Shown piece after piece: positions 44,482 through 53,403 of a stretch of 64,000 bases of DNA. The position numbers were made by a program, and so were the translations under genes. This stretch comes from Achromobacter sp. Marseille-Q4962 (GTDB lineage: Bacteria; Pseudomonadota; Gammaproteobacteria; Burkholderiales; Burkholderiaceae_B): the NCBI RefSeq assembly GCF_943737005.1, contig NZ_CALSFU010000004.1, positions 179,912 through 243,911 on the forward strand. Direction: 5' to 3'. Under the pieces are notes generated by a model that was not told the origin of the DNA, made no database searches, and worked only from the letters and a program-made list of their open reading frames with translations. The first letter of the stretch is position 1. Each line of letters starts with the position of its first letter.

Positions 44482-45861
44482 TTACCACGCCCCCCGCGAG
44501 AACTGCCGCGCGCCGAACTTTTCCCGCGCGCGGCGGTTGCTGGCCAGGGATTTCTCATATACCGATGCGGGGCGGATCTGGCGCGCGATGACGTAGCCGG
44601 TGATGCAGGCCAGCATCAGCGGCAGCATGACTTCGTAGCTCAGCGTCATTTCGAAGATCATGAGTATGGACATGAGAGGCGCATAGGTGGTGGCGGCGAG
44701 CAGCGCCCCCATGCCAACCACGGCGTAGCTGGACACGGCCGACAGGTCGCCGGTGGGAAGCAGGGCGTGCAGGCCCATGGCGTACAACGCGCCCAGCGCC
44801 GCGCCTACGAACAGGGTGGGGGTGAACACGCCGCCGACCGCGCCGGAGCCGGCGCTGGCGCCGGTGGCGATGATTTTCAGCACCAGGATGGCGGCCACGG
44901 CCTGCCAGGCCCAGTCGGTGTGCAGCATGCTGTTGACCACGCTGTAGCCATTGCCCCAGACCTCGGGGTTGTAGACCGAGATGGCTCCCACGATCAGGCC
45001 GCCCAGCGCCATGCGCGCCCACAACGGAAAGGGCAATCTGTGGAAGAGGGCGCGGGCGAAGTCCAGGAACCGCAGGAATTGCGGGGCGACCAGGCCGGCG
45101 ATGAGGCCCAGGCCCAGGTAGTTCACCACTTCCCAGCCCGAGACGAAATCGAAGGGCGGCATGTGGAAGACGGCGTCGTAGTGCAGGATCTGGCGTGTGA
45201 CGATGTTGGCGACCACGGAAGAAACGATCAACGGGACCAAGGTCACGGACGAGATCGCGCCATAGACGATTTCCGAGATGAAGATCGCGCCGGCGATGGG
45301 CGCGTTGTAGGCGGAGGTGATGCCGGCGGTGGCGCCGCAGGCGACCAGCAGGCGCAGGTGGCGGGGCGGCAGGATGAGGAACCTGCCGCAGAGCGAGGAA
45401 AACATGGCGGCCAGCTGCACCATGGGGCCTTCGCGGCCGATGGATGCGCCCGACCCGATCGAGAAGAGCGAGGAGAGGCTGCGCGCCACGGTCTGCCGGA
45501 ACCCGATGACGCCGCGGCCCACGGAAATGGCTTCCATATAGTCGGCCGCGCCGCGCCGCGGCAGCCACCGGGCGGCGGATTGCAGGATCAGGCCCGCGAT
45601 CACGCCCCCGATGGCGGGCAGCAGCAGGCGCTCCCAGGGCCCGAAGTTGCGGGCCAGCTGCACCATGCCATGCGCCTCTCCGCTGCCGCCCAGCAGGATC
45701 TGCCCCCAGGCCAGCATTTCGCGGAATACCACGGTGGCCAGGGCGCCCAACAAGCCCATCACGGCGGCGGCGCACAGCGTGACCGGCAGGTTGTCGGCCA
45801 GGAGGCGGGTGCGCAGCCACAGCACCCAGAGCGGTTTTCGGATTCGGATTTGTGTAGGCAT
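44482..45861 (-). CDS. clcB: CLC-family chloride channel/transporter (ClcB-like)
   Basis: This 459-aa integral membrane protein has the CLC signatures GSGASIGREGP, with the gating glutamate, and GAVGGVFTPTLFVG, plus about ten hydrophobic segments. CLC proteins move chloride, often with proton exchange, across the inner membrane. The start is taken at ATG 45861 (MPTQIRIRKPLWVLW); a longer upstream frame adds an unlikely Ala-rich extension. Divergent from tctD. The assignment to clcB rather than clcA is by resemblance only. Confidence 0.88.
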   Translation of the reverse strand: MPTQIRIRKPLWVLWLRTRLLADNLPVTLCAAAVMGLLGALATVVFREMLAWGQILLGGSGEAHGMVQLARNFGPWERLLLPAIGGVIAGLILQSAARWLPRRGAADYMEAISVGRGVIGFRQTVARSLSSLFSIGSGASIGREGPMVQLAAMFSSLCGRFLILPPRHLRLLVACGATAGITSAYNAPIAGAIFISEIVYGAISSVTLVPLIVSSVVANIVTRQILHYDAVFHMPPFDFVSGWEVVNYLGLGLIAGLVAPQFLRFLDFARALFHRLPFPLWARMALGGLIVGAISVYNPEVWGNGYSVVNSMLHTDWAWQAVAAILVLKIIATGASAGSGAVGGVFTPTLFVGAALGALYAMGLHALLPTGDLSAVSSYAVVGMGALLAATTYAPLMSILMIFEMTLSYEVMLPLMLACITGYVIARQIRPASVYEKSLASNRRAREKFGARQFSRGAW

Positions 45862-45986
45862 GGCCGGAATTCTAAGGCCAGACCCTGCCGCGCATGCGCC
45901 GGTTTTCACCCGGGCGGCAACCCCCGCCGCCCGCGCCGGCAAGCCGCAACATGGCGCCGGAAAGCGGCTAAACCCATGGCGCGCCC

Positions 45987-45995
45987 TGTGGATAA
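45987..45995 (-). promoter_or_regulatory. Exact DnaA box
   Basis: TTATCCACA on the minus strand, in the intergenic region between clcB and tctD. Confidence 0.5.
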
Positions 45996-46032
45996 CTACT
46001 AGGGCGGCCAGTTGTGCACAGCTTGTGGAGGC

Positions 46033-46082
46033 AAGTTGAACAAGCAGGCATTTTGACCCGGGTCCAAAATCTTGTTCAACTT
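46033..46082. promoter_or_regulatory. 50-bp near-palindrome between divergent clcB and tctD
   Basis: Perfect 12-bp outer arms (46033-46044 and 46071-46082) enclose a second inner palindrome (ATTTTG at 46050-46055, ACCCGGGT centre, CAAAAT at 46065-46070). The nested symmetry suggests a protein-binding operator or a stable RNA stem for the divergent genes. It sits between two exact DnaA boxes. Confidence 0.5.
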
Positions 46083-46167
46083 CGGCCTTTTCCCCACACA
46101 GAGTTCTTGCACAGCGAATTTCGGCCGCAAGCTTATGAAAAAAAACGGGTTTTCAGGGTTAAGGTAG

Positions 46168-46176
46168 TTATCCACA
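46168..46176 (+). promoter_or_regulatory. Exact DnaA box upstream of tctD
   Basis: TTATCCACA on the plus strand in an AT-rich stretch about 100 bp before the response-regulator start. Confidence 0.5.
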
Positions 46177-46274
46177 GCCCTTATTAATCATTAGTCTTTA
46201 TATACAGAGAAATAAAGGGAAAAGACAAACATGCTCTCCCATCCCAGCCATCCATACCCCGGGGAACCCCGCCC

Positions 46275-46955
46275 ATGCGTATCCTGCTGATCGAAGACGA
46301 AGCCGAACTTGCCCGCTGGCTTTCGCGCAGCCTGGCCCGGCACGCGGGCTTCGTTGTGGAATGGGCAGATGACGGGCTGCTGGCCGAAAGAAGATTGGCC
46401 ATGGAAGAATTCGATGCCGTCATCCTGGATCTGGGACTGCCCGGCATGGATGGCCATTCTTTGCTGGCGAAGATTCGCGCGCGGGACGACCGTACGCCGG
46501 TGCTGGTCCTGACCGCGCGCGATTCGCTGGCCGAACGGATCGGAACCCTTCATGAAGGCGCGGACGACTTCCTGCCCAAACCTTTTGTCCTGGAAGAATT
46601 GGAGGCGCGGCTGATCGCCCTTATCCGGCGCAGCCGCGGCAGGGAGCACCCGCGGCTCACCCTGGGCAACCTCGTTTTCGATACGGCCGGGCAAAAATTC
46701 ACGGTGCGCGGCGTGCCCTTGCAGTTGTCGCCACGCGAGCATTCGGTACTGCGCGTGCTCATCCAGAAGAGCGGCGAACCCATCAATAAACAGCAGATTC
46801 TCGACCGCATCGTGACGGACGACGCCGACATCAACCTGGAGGCCATCGAAGTGGCAGTCCACCGTCTGCGCAAGAAGCTGGCCGATACCGGGGTACAAAT
46901 CGTGACGATGCGAGGCATGGGTTACAGCCTGGAGAACGCTGTTGAAAACCCGTAG
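46275..46955 (+). CDS. tctD: OmpR-family response regulator (TctD-like)
   Basis: This 226-aa protein has a receiver domain (phospho-acceptor D52 in VILDLGLPG, conserved K in LPKPF near 102) and a winged-helix DNA-binding domain (SPREHSVLRVL...AVHRLRKKL). It overlaps the sensor kinase gene by 14 nt and lies upstream of tctCBA, so it probably controls tricarboxylate uptake. The gene name is by context and similarity. Confidence 0.88.
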   Translation: MRILLIEDEAELARWLSRSLARHAGFVVEWADDGLLAERRLAMEEFDAVILDLGLPGMDGHSLLAKIRARDDRTPVLVLTARDSLAERIGTLHEGADDFLPKPFVLEELEARLIALIRRSRGREHPRLTLGNLVFDTAGQKFTVRGVPLQLSPREHSVLRVLIQKSGEPINKQQILDRIVTDDADINLEAIEVAVHRLRKKLADTGVQIVTMRGMGYSLENAVENP

Positions 46956-48405
46956 TCCGGAAAAAAAGCGCGCGCGCACCCTCAAGACCCAGCTTCTGTG
47001 GTGGCTGATTCCCACCCTGGTGCTGCTCATGGCCGCGGCGCTCTGGCTGTCGAACCAGCAACTGCGCAACCAGGTCGACATGGCCTACGACCGCTCACTT
47101 GCCGGAGCGCTGCGCGCCATCGACCACAACATATCCACAGCCAGCGGCGGCCTGGCCATGGAGCAGCCCTACCTGATGCTGGAATTTTTCGAGCTCACGG
47201 CCAACGGCAACGTGTATTACCGGGTAGCGACCGAGGACGGGCTGGCCGAGATCGGCAGCCCGGGCCTGCCGCTGCCCAGCCGCCCGCTGGTGTCGGGCGA
47301 ACCCCAGTTCTTCGATTCCACTTACCTGGGCACGCCGGTGCGGGTGGCGGCGTTGGCGCGGCCGATGGATCCGCCGCTCTACGCCAATAAAGGGGGCCGG
47401 GTAATAGTGCAGGTGGCGGAGGGGCTGGAAACCCGGGACGCGTTCATCAACCGGGCGTTGTGGCGCTCGGTGGAGCGCGACGTAGCCATGATCGTCATCA
47501 GCGTGCTCGCGGTGATTTTGGGCGTCTTCATGGCCTTGCGCCCCCTGGAGCGGCTGCGCGAGGAGGTGGAAGGGCGCTCCTCGGACGATTTAAGCCCTGT
47601 CAGCGCGTTTGACATGCCGGGTGAGGTCCTGCCCCTCATCTCGGCCATCAATCGCCACATGGACCGTTTTGCGGCCCAGGCGAGGGTCCAGCGGCAGTTC
47701 CTGGACGACGCCTCGCACCAATTGCGCACGCCTTTATCGGTTTTGCGGACCCAGACCGCCTACGCCCTGCGCGAAACCGACCCCCAGGAGGTCCGTACGG
47801 CCCTCCTGGCGATGCAGGAGGGCCTGGACAGGGCCGTGCGCACCACCAACCAGATGCTGGCCCTGGCGCGCGCCAAGGACGCTTCCATGACCGAAGGCGG
47901 CTTTACCCCCGAACCGGTGGACCTGTCCGAGCTGGCGGACGCGGTGATCCGTACCCATTTGCCATCCATCCGGGCCAGGCAGGTGGATCTGGGGCTGGAA
48001 GGCGCGGACAGCCCCGTGATCGTGAGCGGGGCGGAATGGCTGTTGCGGGAAGCGGTCAGCAATCTGGTGGACAACGCCATCCGCTATACCCCGGAAGGCG
48101 GCGAGGTGACGGTGCGGGTCGAGTCCGGGCCGGGCCGGGCGGCGCTGGTGGTCGAAGACGCCGGGCCGGGCATGTCGGCCCAGGATATCGCCCAGGCCTG
48201 CGTCCGCTTCCGCCGGGGCGCCTCGGGCAAGAACAAGTCCGGCGCCGGCCTGGGCCTGGCCATCGTGGGAACGATATGCCAGATACTCGGTGCCGAACTG
48301 ATGCTGGAAAACCGCCAGCCCGGTCCCGGGCTGCGCGCGGCCCTGGTGTTTACCCTAGGATCGGAACCGGATATTGCAACGCATCAGAAAATCGGCATGG
48401 CTTGA
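46942..48405 (+). CDS. tctE: Sensor histidine kinase (TctE-like)
   Basis: This 487-aa inner-membrane kinase has an N-terminal transmembrane helix (about 15-35), a periplasmic sensor domain, a second helix near 180-200, an HAMP-like linker, H-box DASHQLRTPL with His near 259, N-box DNAIRYTPEGG and G-box EDAGPGM. The start is TTG 46942 with GGAG 7 nt upstream, within the response-regulator gene. It would phosphorylate TctD in response to a carboxylate. Confidence 0.88.
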   Translation: MKTRSPEKKRARTLKTQLLWWLIPTLVLLMAAALWLSNQQLRNQVDMAYDRSLAGALRAIDHNISTASGGLAMEQPYLMLEFFELTANGNVYYRVATEDGLAEIGSPGLPLPSRPLVSGEPQFFDSTYLGTPVRVAALARPMDPPLYANKGGRVIVQVAEGLETRDAFINRALWRSVERDVAMIVISVLAVILGVFMALRPLERLREEVEGRSSDDLSPVSAFDMPGEVLPLISAINRHMDRFAAQARVQRQFLDDASHQLRTPLSVLRTQTAYALRETDPQEVRTALLAMQEGLDRAVRTTNQMLALARAKDASMTEGGFTPEPVDLSELADAVIRTHLPSIRARQVDLGLEGADSPVIVSGAEWLLREAVSNLVDNAIRYTPEGGEVTVRVESGPGRAALVVEDAGPGMSAQDIAQACVRFRRGASGKNKSGAGLGLAIVGTICQILGAELMLENRQPGPGLRAALVFTLGSEPDIATHQKIGMA

Positions 48406-48504
48406 AAGGGTTTGGAAAGCTTCGATTCGGTACGGTTGCGTCCGCCGGGCATGGGCGCGCAATGCGCCTCCCGTTCAGAAAACCGATAATTGGAGACCGC
48501 AGGA

Positions 48505-49503
48505 ATGCAGACCAGCCTGAAGTTTCGCCTTGCCGCCATCGCGGCGCTGGGCGCCCTCTCCCTGTCCGTGGGAGCCGCCAGGGCCGCGGACGAGCCCCGC
48601 CGTCCCGAATGTATCGCCCCGGCGCAGCCGGGCGGCGGCTTCGACCTCACCTGCCGCCTGGCCACGGAGGGCCTCAAGCATAGCGGCGCCCTCAAGAGCG
48701 CCATGCGCATCGTCTACATGCCTGGCGGCATCGGGGCGGTGGCCTACAACAACATCGTGGCCCAGCACCCCAACGAGCCGGGCACCATCGTGGCGTTCTC
48801 GGGCGGCTCGCTGCTGAACCTCGCTCAGGGCAAATTCGGCAAGTACAACGTCAATGACGTGCGCTGGCTGGCGGGCATCGGCAGCGACTACGGCGTGGCC
48901 GTGGTGCGCAACGATTCGCCCTATACCGACCTGAAGAGCCTCATGGAAGCCTTCAAGCAGGATCCCACCAAGATCGTGCTGGGCGCCGGCGGCACCGTGG
49001 GCAGCCAGGACTGGATGAAGGCCGCGCTGACCGCCAAGGCGGCCGGGGTGGATTTCAAGAAAATGCGTTTTGTTGCCTTCGAGGGCGGCGGCGAGGCCGT
49101 CACCGCGCTGCGCGGCGGACACATCCAGGCTTACATGGGCGATGCGGCCGAGGCTTTCACCATGCTCGAAGGCGGCGCGCCGATCCGCGTGCTGGCGGTG
49201 TTCAACAACGAGCGCCTGCCGGGCAAGCTGGCCTCGGTGCCCACGGCCAAGGAACAGGGCTACGACATCGTCTGGCCTATCATCCGCGGCTTCTACGTGG
49301 GGCCGCAGGTGTCCGATGCCGACTACAAGTTCTGGGTCGATGCGTTCAACAAGGCCCTGGCGTCGCCCGAATTCGCCAAGCTGCGCGAACAGCAGGGCCT
49401 GTTCCCCTTTGACAAGACCGGCCCCGAGCTCGACGCCTACGTGAAAGACCAGGTCAAGCAGTACACCGAGCTGGCCGAATCCTTCGGGCTGGTCCGCAAG
49501 TAA
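48505..49503 (+). CDS. tctC: Periplasmic tricarboxylate receptor (TctC/Bug family)
   Basis: This 332-aa protein has a signal peptide (LAAIAALGALSLSVGAARA, cleavage near residue 27) and TctC family layout (PGGGFDLTCRLA, GGIGAVAYNN). It delivers a tri- or dicarboxylate to TctAB. ATG 48505 is chosen, with GGAG upstream; the longer TTG frame is an artefact of the ribosome site. First transporter gene after tctDE. Confidence 0.9.
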   Translation: MQTSLKFRLAAIAALGALSLSVGAARAADEPRRPECIAPAQPGGGFDLTCRLATEGLKHSGALKSAMRIVYMPGGIGAVAYNNIVAQHPNEPGTIVAFSGGSLLNLAQGKFGKYNVNDVRWLAGIGSDYGVAVVRNDSPYTDLKSLMEAFKQDPTKIVLGAGGTVGSQDWMKAALTAKAAGVDFKKMRFVAFEGGGEAVTALRGGHIQAYMGDAAEAFTMLEGGAPIRVLAVFNNERLPGKLASVPTAKEQGYDIVWPIIRGFYVGPQVSDADYKFWVDAFNKALASPEFAKLREQQGLFPFDKTGPELDAYVKDQVKQYTELAESFGLVRK

Positions 49504-49553
49504 GCGCCTGCGGGCGTATCTACCGCAACGATCGCGTCCCGGGAGGACGCCCC

Positions 49554-49581
49554 GCCCGCCGGCCCAGCGCCGGCGGAGGGC
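49554..49581 (+). promoter_or_regulatory. Intercistronic stem-loop between tctC and tctB
   Basis: Six-bp GCCGGC arms (49558-49563 and 49569-49574), extended by GCCC/GGGC across a 3-nt bulge, lie in the 118-bp gap after tctC. Such hairpins commonly stabilise binding-protein mRNA relative to the membrane genes. Confidence 0.45.
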
Positions 49582-49621
49582 GGCGGCCAGGTCGCGGTCC
49601 TGCAATCACGGAAGAAAGACC

Positions 49622-50059
49622 ATGAACGATCGGATACTGGGCATCGCCGCGCTCGCGCTGGCTGCCTTCATGACCTGGGCCGGCTGGGACATCGAGGCGC
49701 CCTTTGCCTACGAACCCGTGGGGCCGCGCGCCTTTCCGCTGCTCATCGCATTGATTATCGGCCTGTGCGGCCTGCGGCTCGCCTACAAGGGCGGCAATGC
49801 GGTCGAGCCCAATCCGGCCGGGGCGAACAGCCGCATCGCCATGATGGTGCTGTACGCGGTGGCCTATGCGTTCCTGTTCCAGTGGCTGGGCTTCGTTATT
49901 GCGACGCTGGTGATGACGATCTTCGTGGGCCGCCTGTTCGGCGGCGGCTGGATCAAGTGCGCCGTGGGCGGCGCCATCATGAGCGTGTTCTTTTTCCTGC
50001 TGTTCGACAAAGTGCTGGACGTGGTCCTGCCGGGCGGTCTTCTGGAGAACCTGATATGA
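49622..50059 (+). CDS. tctB: Tripartite tricarboxylate transporter small membrane subunit TctB
   Basis: This 145-aa protein has four hydrophobic segments (about 5-20, 35-55, 75-100, 115-135), as expected for the DctQ-like small subunit. Its stop overlaps the tctA start by 4 nt. An AGAAAGA-type site precedes the ATG. Confidence 0.88.
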   Translation: MNDRILGIAALALAAFMTWAGWDIEAPFAYEPVGPRAFPLLIALIIGLCGLRLAYKGGNAVEPNPAGANSRIAMMVLYAVAYAFLFQWLGFVIATLVMTIFVGRLFGGGWIKCAVGGAIMSVFFFLLFDKVLDVVLPGGLLENLI

Positions 50060-51576
50060 GCGGCATTTTCGATCATCTGTCTGTTGGGTTCGGGGTCGCG
50101 TTCACCTGGACCAACCTGCTGGTGGCCGCCGTCGGGTCGTTCTTCGGCACCATGGTCGGCGTGCTGCCGGGCCTGGGGCCGATCAATGGCGTGGCCATGC
50201 TGATTCCCATCGCGTTCGCCATGAACCTGCCGCCTGAGACGGCGCTCATCCTGCTGGCGGCGGTGTATGTCGGGGCCGAATACGGCGGCCGCATCACGTC
50301 GATCCTGCTCAACGTGCCGGGCGAAGCCAGCGCCATCATGACCACGCTGGATGGCTATCCGCTGGCGCGCCAGGGGCTGGCCAGCGTGGCGCTGTCGCTG
50401 TCGGCCTGGTCGGCATTCTTCGGCGCCATCGTGTCGGTAGTGGGCATCATTGTGCTGGCTCCGCTGCTGGCGCGCTGGGCGCTGGCGTTCGGCCCGGCCG
50501 AGTACTTCGTGCTGATGGTCTTCGCCTTCTGCTGCCTGACCAGCCTGCTCGGCAAGCAGCCCGTCAAGGGCGTGCTGGCCGCCATGATCGGACTGGGCAT
50601 TTCGGTGGTGGGCGTGGACGCCAACTCCGGTGTGTACCGCTACACCTTCGACTCCGTGCACCTGGCCGACGGCATCGACTTCGTGGTGGTGGTCATCGGC
50701 CTGTTCGCGGTGGCCGAAATGCTGGAAATGCTGGAGAAGGTCATGGCCGGCCACAGCGTCGAGGTCAAGCCCAGCGGCCGCAAGATCTTCAACCTGAAGG
50801 AATTGGCGCTCACCTGGTGGAGCGTGGTGCGCAGCGCCTTCGTAGGCTTTGGCGTCGGCGTGCTGCCGGGGGCGGGGGCCAGCGTGGCCGCCGCGGTGGC
50901 GTATTCGCAGGAAAAGCGCATCATCGAGGCCAAGGATCCGGAAGCCAAGTTCGGCAAGGGCGACATGCGCGGCCTGGTCGCGCCGGAAGCCGCGGCTACC
51001 GCTTCGGCCATCGGTTCCTTCGTGCCCATGCTGACGCTGGGCGTGCCGGGCTCCGGCACCACCGCGGTGATGATGGGGGCGCTGACGCTCTACAACATCA
51101 CTCCCGGGCCGGTCCTGTTCGACGCCAAGCCCGAGCTGGTGTGGGGCCTCATCGCATCGCTCTTCGTGGCCAACGTGCTGCTCTTCATCATGAACGTGCC
51201 CATGGTGCGCGTATTCGCCAAGGTGCTGTCGGTGCCGGGCTGGCTCATGGTGCCGGGCATTCTGTGCATCAGCTACATCGGGGTGTACGCCATCAATGCC
51301 GGCTCGTTCGACCTGCTGCTGGTGGCGGGCATCGGCACACTGGGGTACTTCCTGCGCAAGTTGGGCGTGCCCATGGCGCCCATGGTGCTCGGCGTGGTGC
51401 TGGGCGACATGATGGAGCAGAACCTGCGCCGGGCGTTGTCCATGACGGACGGCAATGTTTCCGTGCTGTTCGGCAGTCCGGTGGCCGTGGGCCTGTGGAT
51501 CGCCGCCGCGCTGGTCGTGCTGGTGCCGCAACTGATGCGGCGCCTGCGCCGGCAGAAGGTGGTTGCCGCCGCCTGA
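50056..51576 (+). CDS. tctA: Tripartite tricarboxylate transporter large permease TctA
   Basis: This 506-aa permease has about twelve hydrophobic segments and the family blocks GVLPGLGPINGVAMLIP and GVGVLPGAGASVAAAVAY. It forms the translocation path driven by an ion gradient. ATG 50056 overlaps the tctB stop (ATGA). It ends at a good intrinsic terminator. Confidence 0.93.
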   Translation: MSGIFDHLSVGFGVAFTWTNLLVAAVGSFFGTMVGVLPGLGPINGVAMLIPIAFAMNLPPETALILLAAVYVGAEYGGRITSILLNVPGEASAIMTTLDGYPLARQGLASVALSLSAWSAFFGAIVSVVGIIVLAPLLARWALAFGPAEYFVLMVFAFCCLTSLLGKQPVKGVLAAMIGLGISVVGVDANSGVYRYTFDSVHLADGIDFVVVVIGLFAVAEMLEMLEKVMAGHSVEVKPSGRKIFNLKELALTWWSVVRSAFVGFGVGVLPGAGASVAAAVAYSQEKRIIEAKDPEAKFGKGDMRGLVAPEAAATASAIGSFVPMLTLGVPGSGTTAVMMGALTLYNITPGPVLFDAKPELVWGLIASLFVANVLLFIMNVPMVRVFAKVLSVPGWLMVPGILCISYIGVYAINAGSFDLLLVAGIGTLGYFLRKLGVPMAPMVLGVVLGDMMEQNLRRALSMTDGNVSVLFGSPVAVGLWIAAALVVLVPQLMRRLRRQKVVAAA

Positions 51577-51596
51577 CCGCGGCGTGCGCAAAACGC

Positions 51597-51628
51597 AAGG
51601 GGCGCAGGCTCGGGCCGCGCCCCTTTTT
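51597..51628 (+). terminator. Intrinsic terminator of the tct operon
   Basis: Perfect 9-bp arms (51597-51605 and 51617-51625) end in a T-rich run (CTTTTTCTTT), 20 bp after the tctA stop. Confidence 0.85.
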
Positions 51629-51689
51629 CTTTGCCGGCCGATGGCGCGCCGCTACACTGGGCTTTTTCTCCGAGTCGTGCGAGGTCTTC

Positions 51690-52049
51690 ATGCAGATCCT
51701 GCGCATCGTCGCTAACCTTCCCGTCGCGGACCCGGCTTCGGTCGAAGCGTTCTACGGAAAACTCCTGGGACTGGATGTCGTCATGGACCACGGATGGCTA
51801 CGTACCTATGCGGCAGCCGCATCCATGCGGGTGCAGTTGAGTTTCGCCAGCGAAGGCGGTTCCGGCACGCCGGTTCCGGACCTTTCCATCGAAGTCGACG
51901 ACTTGCAGGCGGCGCTGGACCGGGCGCGCAAGGCGGGCATTGCGGTCGAATACGGTCCCGTCTCGGAACCCTGGGGCGTGCGGCGCTTCTACGTCCGCGA
52001 CCCGGCTGGAAATCTGGTCAACATCCTCCAGCACGCGCAACGGGAGTAA
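51690..52049 (+). CDS. VOC-family (glyoxalase/bleomycin-resistance type) protein
   Basis: This 119-aa protein has one glyoxalase-like fold: NLPVADPASVEAFYGKLLGLD at the N-terminus and GVRRFYVRDPAGNLVNILQH at the C-terminus. These small proteins bind metal or small hydrophobic molecules, or detoxify. No specific substrate can be read. The gene stands alone after the tct terminator and converges on the aminotransferase. Confidence 0.85.
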   Translation: MQILRIVANLPVADPASVEAFYGKLLGLDVVMDHGWLRTYAAAASMRVQLSFASEGGSGTPVPDLSIEVDDLQAALDRARKAGIAVEYGPVSEPWGVRRFYVRDPAGNLVNILQHAQRE

Positions 52050-52055
52050 GTGTCG

Positions 52056-52105
52056 GGCTAAAAATATGAGCCAATACTCATATGAGTATTGGCTCATATC
52101 TAGCC
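52056..52105. terminator. Perfect 36-bp palindrome with flanking stem between convergent genes
   Basis: Positions 52064-52099 are a perfect 36-bp palindrome centred on CATATG, flanked by GGCTA (52056-52060) and TAGCC (52101-52105), which extend the stem across short bulges. It lies between the convergent VOC and aminotransferase genes. It probably forms a transcript-ending or stabilising hairpin in both directions, though it lacks a conventional loop and U-tract. It is also notably AT-rich for this genome. Confidence 0.6.
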
Positions 52106-52161
52106 AGGCGGCGACTGTCGTATGGCCATGTGGATGCGGCTTGGCCGGGCCTGGACAGGCG

Positions 52162-53328
52162 TCAAACCCGAGCCAGATTCTCCAGCGCGGCGTCCAGCGT
52201 TTCGTCTTTCTTGGCGAAGCAGAATCGCACCAGGCCGTGGTTGGATTCCGCCGCATCGGGCTGCCGGTAGAACGCGGACACCGGAATCACCGTCACGCCA
52301 TGGTTGATGGTGAGGTCGCGCGCGAAGTCGGCTTCGTTCTGGCGCGAAATATCGCTGTAATCGGCCAGCAGAAAGAAGGTGCCCGGGCTGGGCAGCGGGC
52401 GAAAACGCGTGCGCGCCAGGCCCTGGGCGAGACGGTCGCGCTTGGCCTGGTAGAAGGCGGGCAGGTCGAGGTACGGCTGCGGATCTTCCATGTATTGCGC
52501 GAGCGCATGCTGCATGGGAGAGGGCACGGTGAACACCATGAACTGGTGCACTTTACGCAGCTCCGCGCTGAGCTGGCGCGCAGCGCAGCAATAGCCGATT
52601 TTCCAGCCCGTGGTGTGATACGTCTTGCCGAAGGACGAGATGACGAAGGCATGCTCGGCCAGCAGCGGGCGGCGGGAGACGCTGGCGTGCGGCTTGCCGT
52701 CGAACACGATGTGCTCGTAGACCTCGTCGGACACCAGCAGCACGCCGGTGTCGCGCACGATGGTTTCCAGCGCGTCCAGGTCGGATTCGTCGAGCACGGC
52801 GCCGGTGGGATTGTGGGGGAAGTTCAGCATCAGCAGGCGGGTGCGCGAGGTGATGGCGTCGCGCACGCGCTGCCAGTCGATGCGGTAATAGGGATCGTCG
52901 CGCGTGGGCGCGCGCAGCGGCACCGGCACGGCGGTGCCGCCCGCCAGGCGGATGGCGGGCAGGTAGGAGTCGTAGCAGGGCTCGATGACGACGACTTCAT
53001 CGCCGCTGTTCACCGCGGCCAGCACGGTGGCCATCAGGGCCTCGGTAGCGCCGCTGGTCACGGTGATTTCCGTTTCGGGATCGTAGGCATGGCCGTACAG
53101 ATTGCGCACCTTGGCGGCAATGGCTTCGCGCAGCGGCGCGACGCCGGGCATGTAGGGATACTGGTTGTGGCCCTGGGCCATGGCCTGGGTCACCAGGGCG
53201 CACAACGCCGGATCGGGATCGAAATCGGGAAAGCCCTGGCCCAGGTTGATGGCCTTGTGCTCGATGGCCAGGCGGCTCATGACGGTGAAGATAGTGGTGC
53301 CTACGTCGGGAAGTTTGGATCGGATCAT
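52162..53328 (-). CDS. Class I/II aminotransferase (methionine aminotransferase, YbdL-like)
   Basis: This 388-aa PLP enzyme has the fold-type I layout: NLGQGFPDFDPDP, YPYMPGVAPLREAIA, SGATEALMA, NFPHNPTGA, and the PLP-binding lysine in SSFGKTYHTTGWKIGY near residue 235. The overall pattern resembles YbdL/kynurenine-oxoglutarate transaminase-type enzymes acting on methionine and aromatic amino acids. Divergent from the AbrB-family gene. Confidence 0.88.
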   Translation of the reverse strand: MIRSKLPDVGTTIFTVMSRLAIEHKAINLGQGFPDFDPDPALCALVTQAMAQGHNQYPYMPGVAPLREAIAAKVRNLYGHAYDPETEITVTSGATEALMATVLAAVNSGDEVVVIEPCYDSYLPAIRLAGGTAVPVPLRAPTRDDPYYRIDWQRVRDAITSRTRLLMLNFPHNPTGAVLDESDLDALETIVRDTGVLLVSDEVYEHIVFDGKPHASVSRRPLLAEHAFVISSFGKTYHTTGWKIGYCCAARQLSAELRKVHQFMVFTVPSPMQHALAQYMEDPQPYLDLPAFYQAKRDRLAQGLARTRFRPLPSPGTFFLLADYSDISRQNEADFARDLTINHGVTVIPVSAFYRQPDAAESNHGLVRFCFAKKDETLDAALENLARV

Positions 53329-53403
53329 GGTCGGCGCTTATGGAAACGCGGGATGCAGCTGAAGTTTCCGTAAGTATCCCACTAACTCATAATTCGTTTT
53401 TTC

